The notes under the pieces are model-generated. The model saw only the letters and a list, made by a program, of their open reading frames with translations. It did not search any database and was not told the origin of the DNA. Positions 59,182 to 64,000 of a DNA stretch of 64,000 nucleotides are shown here, in pieces. The stretch's first letter is position 1. The number at the start of each line of letters is the position of its first letter. The DNA is from Jeotgalicoccus marinus DSM 19772. GTDB taxonomy: Bacteria; Bacillota; Bacilli; Staphylococcales; Salinicoccaceae. The position numbers and the translations under genes are program-made. Where the stretch lies: positions 62,001 to 126,000 of the forward strand of contig NZ_AUEE01000006.1 in the NCBI RefSeq assembly GCF_000425825.1, in the 5' to 3' direction.

Positions 59182-59438
59182 AAATGTCCTCCTCTAATTG
59201 ATTTAAATCCAATATATTCTCTATTTAAATTGTTGTAAAAAAGCAGTAATTCCAAAATTGTATGAAAAACACTACAGTTTCATTGTTTTATCTAAAAATC
59301 ACGACAATTTTCTTAAAATTACAGACAAAAATAGAAATATTGTTATTTTTAAATATATTATTCAAATATAAAGAATTATTTGTCTATTCTAAAATCCAGT
59401 GATAGACTAAATTCATAAATATAAAGGAGGATATACAA
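59182..59438. other. AT-rich intergenic region between comC and the amidohydrolase
   Basis: No gene. It must hold the divergent promoters of comC and of the amidohydrolase operon. It contains the motif ATATTGTTATTTTT at 59337-59350, which recurs upstream of the AEC transporter. No terminator or riboswitch pattern was seen. Confidence 0.5.
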
Positions 59439-60635
59439 ATGAGTTTGAAAGACAAATTATTTAAAAAATTAGAAGAAAGTGAAGCAGCTATGATTGAAAC
59501 AAGACGTCATCTGCATGCTAACCCAGAACTTTCTTTTAAAGAGGAAAACACTGCCAAGTATATTGAAGATTTTTATAAGGGTGAAGATGTTAAAGTTACG
59601 ACCCATGTTGGAAACGGTTACGGCATCATCGTTGAAATAGAGGGTAATGGCCCTGGACAAACAATTGGACTACGTGCAGATTTTGACGCGCTACCTATAC
59701 AAGAAGAAGCAGATGTTGAATTTAAATCGACAAATGATGGTGTCATGCATGCGTGTGGCCATGATGTACATACTGCTTACCTACTCTATTTAGGTAAGGC
59801 GTTAATCGAATTAAAAGATGAGTGGAAAGGCAAAATTAAGCTTATTCATCAACATGCTGAAGAAGTGCCACCAGGTGGTGCCAAAAGTATTGTGGAATCA
59901 GGTATTTTAGATGATCTAGATGAAGTTTACGGCATTCATATCTTCCCAATGTTAGAACTTGGTGAAATTGGTCTTATATCTGGTAATGCTATGGCAGGCC
60001 GCTCAAACTATGATCTTAAAATTCAAGGTTATGGTGGTCACGGTGCCATGCCACACACAACACATGATGCACTCGTTGCTGGTGCATATTTTGTCGCTGA
60101 GGCACAGACTATTGTCTCTAGACGCATGGATCCGATGGATAGTGTCGTCGTTTCTGTCACTGCCTTTGATGCACCAGGTGGTTATAATGTGATTCAAGAT
60201 TCAGTCACCTTAAGAGGAACAGTCCGTTATCTAGATGAAAAGAATAAGGTACCTGCTTATGAGGCAATGAAGAAAATTGCTACAGGTATTGAAAGTTCAT
60301 TTGATGTTACTTGTGAATTAGATTATGTCTATGACTATCCAGTGACTTATAATCATCCAAAAGAGACAGAGCAAGTCGAAGAAATTTTAAGTGAAAACGT
60401 CGGTGACTATTTCGATACAATTTCTCATCCTAAACCTTCAAGTGGTTCAGAAGACTTTTCATTCTATACTCAAAAAATACCAGGCACTTTCATCCAAGTC
60501 GGTGCCAAACCAGATGGTGTTGAACTAGAGGATGTTTATCCGAACCACCACCCTAAATTTAAGGTGCACGAGGGCTCACTCTTAATCAGTGCAAAAGTAC
60601 TTGGTCAAGTTGTCTTAGATCGCTTAGAAAAATAA
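59439..60635 (+). CDS. M20 family amidohydrolase (N-acyl amino acid hydrolase-like)
   Basis: 398 residues. The two-metal site is visible: RADFDALPI, HACGHDVH with the bridging region, HQHAEEVPPGGAKSI with the catalytic Glu pair, and SSGSEDFSFYTQ. The N-terminal RRHLHANPELSFKEENTAKYI marks the IAA-Leu-resistant/hippurate hydrolase subgroup. It removes an acyl group from an amino acid or peptide; the substrate is unknown. GGAGG precedes the ATG. The two membrane genes follow at 31- and 14-base gaps. Confidence 0.93.
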   Translation: MSLKDKLFKKLEESEAAMIETRRHLHANPELSFKEENTAKYIEDFYKGEDVKVTTHVGNGYGIIVEIEGNGPGQTIGLRADFDALPIQEEADVEFKSTNDGVMHACGHDVHTAYLLYLGKALIELKDEWKGKIKLIHQHAEEVPPGGAKSIVESGILDDLDEVYGIHIFPMLELGEIGLISGNAMAGRSNYDLKIQGYGGHGAMPHTTHDALVAGAYFVAEAQTIVSRRMDPMDSVVVSVTAFDAPGGYNVIQDSVTLRGTVRYLDEKNKVPAYEAMKKIATGIESSFDVTCELDYVYDYPVTYNHPKETEQVEEILSENVGDYFDTISHPKPSSGSEDFSFYTQKIPGTFIQVGAKPDGVELEDVYPNHHPKFKVHEGSLLISAKVLGQVVLDRLEK

Positions 60636-60665
60636 AACATATAGATAAACAAAGGGGCGTCTTAA

Positions 60666-61370
60666 ATGACAGGAATGGATTTCGCTAATTCACCAGTTGT
60701 ATGGACTTTTGCTGGTGCAATAATAGTCTTGGTAATATTTCAGGCAATCAAATTTTTATCCTTATCGAAAAAAGCAGCTCGAGATGTTGGTATTTCTGAA
60801 ACAGATATTAAACGTGCAGTAAAGACTGGAAGTATAACAGCTATCGGACCTTCTATTGGTATTATTATCGTTGCTGTTTCCTTAATATCACTCATAGGTA
60901 ATCCATTAACGATGATGAGAATTGGTGTGATTGGCTCTGCACCAATCGAAAGTATGGGTGCGCAGCTATCCGCGCAATCTGCAGGTGTGACCTTAGCAGG
61001 TGATGGTTTCTCTCCCGAGATTTTTAACCTTGTAGTATGGACCTTATGTATCGGTGGCGCCGGTTGGATGATCTTTACTTTCTTTGCGACACCATACTTA
61101 AGTAGGATTCAGACTAAGTTAACTTCAAAACCCAAAGGGGAATATCTGATGGGGATTGTGGCAAGTGGTGCAATGATTGCAGTTTTCGGTTCTCTAACAG
61201 GAGCTGAAATGATTAAAGGCGCACCATATATATTCACTGCAATTGTAGCAATTATCTCATCGTTAACATTTAACTATATTGCCAATAAAAAAGGAATTAA
61301 CTGGCTAAAAGAATGGTCATTAGGATTCTCTATCCTCATTAGTTTAGTCGCAGTTTACTTCTTTATATAA
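60666..61370 (+). CDS. DUF5058 family membrane protein
   Basis: 234 residues, six to seven membrane helices. TGMDFANSPVVWTFAGAIIVLVIFQAIKFLSLSKKAA and AVKTGSITAIGPSIGIIIVAVSLISLIGNPLTMMRIGVIGSAP are the family start. DUF5058 has no assigned function but lies next to amidohydrolases in many Firmicutes, which suggests uptake of the amidohydrolase substrate. It is co-transcribed with the two neighbouring genes. Confidence 0.85.
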   Translation: MTGMDFANSPVVWTFAGAIIVLVIFQAIKFLSLSKKAARDVGISETDIKRAVKTGSITAIGPSIGIIIVAVSLISLIGNPLTMMRIGVIGSAPIESMGAQLSAQSAGVTLAGDGFSPEIFNLVVWTLCIGGAGWMIFTFFATPYLSRIQTKLTSKPKGEYLMGIVASGAMIAVFGSLTGAEMIKGAPYIFTAIVAIISSLTFNYIANKKGINWLKEWSLGFSILISLVAVYFFI

Positions 61371-61383
61371 ATGGAGGTTAATC

Positions 61384-62040
61384 ATGCAGGAATTTAGAAA
61401 TGCCTCACATAAATGGGGAAAAATCACATTAGGCATTGCAATTTTAATATCATTTGCATTGCCTATATATATATCTTTTGTGATGGGTTATCATCCAGGT
61501 TTCTCATTAATATTAAATAGTTTTCTTGCCTATGCTGCGGTCGTTGCAATTGTATGGTTCCTAGAACCAATTATGTACTTCCCTGTTCTCGGGGTTTCTG
61601 GTACCTACGTTGCTTTCTTTACAGGTAATATTTCAAATATGTGTTTACCTGCAGTTGCATCATGTCAGGAAGCTGTCGGTGTAAAACCAGGTACAGATGA
61701 AGGAGAGATTATTGGTACTCTAGGTATAAGTGCCGCCTCTCTTGTAAATAAGATTATTTTGATTCCAGTTATACTAGGTGGACTTTGGCTACTAACTGTC
61801 ATTCCAGAAAGTGTTCAAGAAGTCTTTCCATTTGTCCTACCAGCAATTTTCGGGGCTGTACTTGCTCAATTCGCTGGTAAGTTTCCACTCTATGGTGTAC
61901 TCGCATTAGTTATTGGAATTCTTATTAATGCGGCCCCCATTCCACTATTTACGAAAAATGTACTCTGCATTATTATATTAGTCGGGATCATGCTCTTAAT
62001 AGGGAAAATTAGGAACAAAGATAACACTGCAAGTGAATAA
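61384..62040 (+). CDS. Membrane protein partner of DUF5058
   Basis: 218 residues, six membrane helices. WFLEPIMYFPVLGVSGTYVAFFTGNISNMCLPAVASCQEAVGVKPGTDEGEIIGTLGISAASLVNKIILIPVILGG is the conserved-looking core with a cytoplasmic loop of charged residues. It has GGAGG 5 bases from the ATG and follows DUF5058 by 13 bases. I assign no named family with confidence; the two membrane proteins probably form one transporter. Confidence 0.7.
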   Translation: MQEFRNASHKWGKITLGIAILISFALPIYISFVMGYHPGFSLILNSFLAYAAVVAIVWFLEPIMYFPVLGVSGTYVAFFTGNISNMCLPAVASCQEAVGVKPGTDEGEIIGTLGISAASLVNKIILIPVILGGLWLLTVIPESVQEVFPFVLPAIFGAVLAQFAGKFPLYGVLALVIGILINAAPIPLFTKNVLCIIILVGIMLLIGKIRNKDNTASE

Positions 62041-62052
62041 ATAAATAATAGA

Positions 62053-62104
62053 TGGTGATAAGTGATCTGACTAGTGCTCACTTATCACCACTTTTGTTTG
62101 TTTT
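62053..62104 (+). terminator. Terminator-like hairpin of the amidohydrolase operon
   Basis: A 13-bp perfect stem TGGTGATAAGTGA / TCACTTATCACCA (62053-62065 with 62078-62090), followed by CTTTTGTTTGTTTT. It is the first copy of a 51-bp repeat. Confidence 0.65.
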
Positions 62105-62170
62105 GGTGATAAGTCCTTTGAATTGTGCTCATTTATCACCGCTTTAATCCTTTTCGGTGATAAGTCTTTT
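62054..62170 (+). repeat. 51-bp tandem repeat with inverted arms, 2.3 copies
   Basis: GGTGATAAGT recurs at 62054, 62105 and 62156, exactly 51 bases apart. Each full unit also carries a reverse-complement arm (cttatcacc, atttatcacc), so it forms a hairpin. The third copy is truncated after GGTGATAAGTCTTTT. Confidence 0.85.
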
Positions 62171-62224
62171 AAAAAGTCCCCCTTTATATTCATTCCTATA
62201 ATTTTTGTTACATCTGCACAAAAA

Positions 62225-62318
62225 ATATTGTTATTTTTTTCACATAAAGTCTTTCCAAAAAGTATAATCCAGTATAGAATACTAAGTGAATTAAACATTG
62301 TGAAAAAAATAACAATAT
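62225..62318. repeat. 20-bp perfect inverted repeat upstream of the AEC transporter
   Basis: ATATTGTTATTTTTTTCACA (62225-62244) is the exact reverse complement of 62299-62318. The arms are 54 bases apart; a TATAAT at 62263-62268 lies between them, with TTCACA (62239-62244) as its -35 in the left arm, and the right arm abuts the ribosome site. Confidence 0.85.
62239..62268 (+). promoter_or_regulatory. Probable promoter of the AEC transporter gene
   Basis: TTCACA (62239-62244), 18-base spacer, TATAAT (62263-62268). Confidence 0.6.
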
Positions 62319-62332
62319 GAGGAGGAAACACA

Positions 62333-63385
62333 ATGAACCTTTGGGAAGTTATCGTCTTAACATTTACTGATATGGGCTTCTTAAGTGCCATCGCATCAAC
62401 TATTCTTATTATTTTACTTGGATTTTTCTGTAGAAAGCGAGGCATTTTCAATGAGAATGTCGGTAAGACGTTATCAAAAATTGTCTTAACTGTTGGTCTA
62501 CCTACCCTAGCCTTTACGGCATTTATGACAGACATTGATGGCGAGCAACTCGCACAAGGCTTAAACGTTTTAATCTGGGGAATATTAATGTATATCGTAT
62601 TAATGTTTGCAATGAAACCATTCTATGCAAAATTTACTGGAGACCGTAAAACGACTTTAGAAGTATTATCTATTTTTGGATCAACAACATTCTTCGGGAT
62701 TCCGATTGTCAGTGCAATACTCGGTCCTATCGGTGTAATCTATGCAAATATCTTTAACATTGGATACCGTATTTTCCTATATTCTTATGCATATATCCGT
62801 ATGAGCGGCTTAAAAATGGAGCTTAGAAACTTAAAAACAATGTTCTTAAACCCAATTGTTATTGCAACATTCTTAGGTCTTGCAATCTGGCTTTTACAAG
62901 ACTACTTACCACAAGTTACAGTTGCAGCAACTGAAACTGCAAGGGAAGTTGCATTCTTAAGAATTGACCAAACACTACCTTGGTTGTATGCACCAATGGA
63001 ATACTTAGCACGTCTCGCATCACCACTCGCCTGGTTATCAATCGGGGCAACTTTAGCTGAAATTAATATTTCACAAGCTGCAAAATCTAAAGCTTCTTGG
63101 TACTACGCAGGTGTTAAAACAATTGCAGTGCCTGCCATTAACTTAGCAGTATTCTTTTTAACAACTCTAACTGGCATTTTAGTGTTCGATATTGATGCAG
63201 TTACAACAATGATTGTAATGATGGCAACCCCTGCTGCTACAGTAGCAGTCGCCTATGCAATTAACTTTGAAAAAGAAGCAATACTCGCATCTAACGCTTC
63301 ACTTTTATCTACACTAGCGGCAGTTATAATGATACCAACTTGGTTGGTAGTATTAAACATCATTGGTAACTTAGGCATATTTTAA
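62333..63385 (+). CDS. AEC family transporter (auxin efflux carrier/malate permease type)
   Basis: 350 residues, ten membrane helices. KIVLTVGLPTLAFTAFM, FGSTTFFGIPIVSAILGPIGVIYANIFNIGYRIF and the second-half SIGATLAEI, MMATPAATVAVAYAINFEKEAILAS show the inverted five-helix repeats of the AEC fold. Bacterial members move malate, lactate or similar organic acids; the substrate is unknown. AGGAGG lies 7 bases from the ATG. The next gene is a D-2-hydroxyacid dehydrogenase, which fits an organic acid. Confidence 0.9.
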   Translation: MNLWEVIVLTFTDMGFLSAIASTILIILLGFFCRKRGIFNENVGKTLSKIVLTVGLPTLAFTAFMTDIDGEQLAQGLNVLIWGILMYIVLMFAMKPFYAKFTGDRKTTLEVLSIFGSTTFFGIPIVSAILGPIGVIYANIFNIGYRIFLYSYAYIRMSGLKMELRNLKTMFLNPIVIATFLGLAIWLLQDYLPQVTVAATETAREVAFLRIDQTLPWLYAPMEYLARLASPLAWLSIGATLAEINISQAAKSKASWYYAGVKTIAVPAINLAVFFLTTLTGILVFDIDAVTTMIVMMATPAATVAVAYAINFEKEAILASNASLLSTLAAVIMIPTWLVVLNIIGNLGIF

Positions 63386-63413
63386 AATCTAAAATTAGAA
63401 AGGAATTTATATA

Positions 63414-64000
63414 ATGATAAAACTAATCGCATACGGTGTTAGACCGAATGAAGTTGAATATTTTAAGCAATTAAATAAATATAATTTCGAATTAACTCTA
63501 ATCGAGGCGCTATTAACTGATGATAACTTAGACACAGTAAAGGGACACGATTCTGTACTCCTAAGAGCAAACTGTAAAGGTGACCGTCAAGCCCTAGAAT
63601 TTATGAAAAACAAAGGCATCAACTACGTCTTCACAAGAACTGTTGGGTACTCTCACATAGATTTAGATGCTGCAAGAGACTTAAATATCAAGGTCGCAAG
63701 AGTACCGAGATATTCACCTAATGCTATTGCAGAACTTGCTGTTATGTTAGCGATGAATTTACTTAGAAATCTTCCGTTCACACTAGATCGTACCAAAGAA
63801 AAAGACTTAAGAGTCGTACCAGAAATGTTTAGTAGAGAAATTAGAAACTGTACAGTTGGCGTATATGGAACTGGAAAAATAGGTCTAACAGAAGCAAAAT
63901 TATTCAAGGGCTTAGGGGCTAAAGTCTTCGGTTTTGATCTATATCCTAGTGAAGCAGCAAAAGAAGTCGTCGAATTTGTTTCAGCTGAAGAATTGCTTAA
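63414..64000 (+). CDS. D-2-hydroxyacid dehydrogenase (D-lactate dehydrogenase-like), N-terminal part
   Basis: 195 codons are present and the frame continues beyond the window. MIKLIAYGVRPNEVEYF and the segment TRTVGYSHIDLDAARDLNIKVARVPRYSPNAIAELAVMLAMNLLRNLPF match staphylococcal D-lactate dehydrogenase. The nucleotide-binding motif VGVYGTGKIG is at about residues 142-151, followed by the acidic residue in FGFDLYP that selects NAD. The catalytic Arg/Glu/His triad is outside or at the edge of the window. AAAGGAA is the ribosome site. It is 28 bases after the AEC transporter, so they are probably co-transcribed. Confidence 0.9.
   Translation, partial: MIKLIAYGVRPNEVEYFKQLNKYNFELTLIEALLTDDNLDTVKGHDSVLLRANCKGDRQALEFMKNKGINYVFTRTVGYSHIDLDAARDLNIKVARVPRYSPNAIAELAVMLAMNLLRNLPFTLDRTKEKDLRVVPEMFSREIRNCTVGVYGTGKIGLTEAKLFKGLGAKVFGFDLYPSEAAKEVVEFVSAEELL

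Noticed and set aside
59182-59438. CRISPR or phage remnant in the AT-rich gap
   Set aside because: No direct repeats with regular spacers and no coding frame with a ribosome site were seen.
62071-62535. 154-residue minus-strand reading frame across the 51-bp repeat and the start of the AEC gene
   Set aside because: It is antisense to a clear transporter gene, lacks a ribosome site, and its 17-residue repeat simply reflects the 51-base DNA repeat.

Overview
The window is a contiguous, AT-rich chromosomal segment of a low-GC Gram-positive bacterium. Shine-Dalgarno sequences of the GGAGG type, T-box leaders, a SAM-I riboswitch, the N-terminally extended ribosomal protein L27 with its protease Prp, and the blocks alaS-ireB-ruvX, mnmA-yrvO, rarA-6S RNA-aspS-hisS and rel-apt-recJ-secDF-yajC-tgt-queA-ruvBA-obg-rpmA all match the Bacillales. 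Gene order and protein similarity are closest to Staphylococcaceae. A Bacillus-type Fnr and a ba3-type oxidase argue for a non-Staphylococcus member (Jeotgalicoccus, Salinicoccus or Nosocomiicoccus-like); the genus is inference.

Layout. 1-14.0 kb, minus strand: yqeH (partial), yqeG, a 32-residue membrane peptide, mtnN, greA, udk, trmR, mltG, DUF1292, ruvX, ireB, T-box-controlled alaS, recD2, a TPR protein, mnmA and a cysteine desulfurase. 14.1-21.6 kb: a flavin-dependent monooxygenase (+), the threonine branch thrB-thrC-hom (-) facing a divergent aspartokinase (+), and an AarF/UbiB protein (+). 21.6-26.9 kb: CymR-like regulator, rarA, 6S RNA, an Fe-S Fnr regulator, and a three-gene ba3 cytochrome oxidase operon with an Fnr box placed for activation. 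27-46 kb, minus: translation, recombination and secretion genes (T-box hisS-aspS, amidase, dtd, rel, apt, recJ, secDF, yajC, tgt, queA, ruvB, ruvA, obg, rpmA-prp-rplU). 46.3-51.5 kb, minus: mreCD, then a SAM-riboswitch-controlled methionine ABC transporter with a coupled aminotransferase.

51.5-59.2 kb is more accessory: sprT, a candidate small RNA gene (about 52039-52184), rlmA, a chromate transporter, an aldo/keto reductase, a duplicated acidic secreted protein, a small protein of unknown role, radC and a prepilin peptidase. 59.4-64.0 kb, plus strand: an M20 amidohydrolase with two membrane proteins (DUF5058 and a partner), a 51-bp tandem hairpin repeat, a 20-bp perfect inverted repeat, an AEC transporter, and the start of a D-2-hydroxyacid dehydrogenase.

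No rRNA, tRNA, insertion sequence, prophage or CRISPR array was found. The most interesting signals are the unassigned small RNA gene, the Fnr/ba3 oxidase regulatory unit, the overlapping Asp/His specifier in the hisS-aspS T-box, two exported proteins that lack the expected lipobox cysteine, and the amidohydrolase/DUF5058 transport module with its unusual intergenic repeats.
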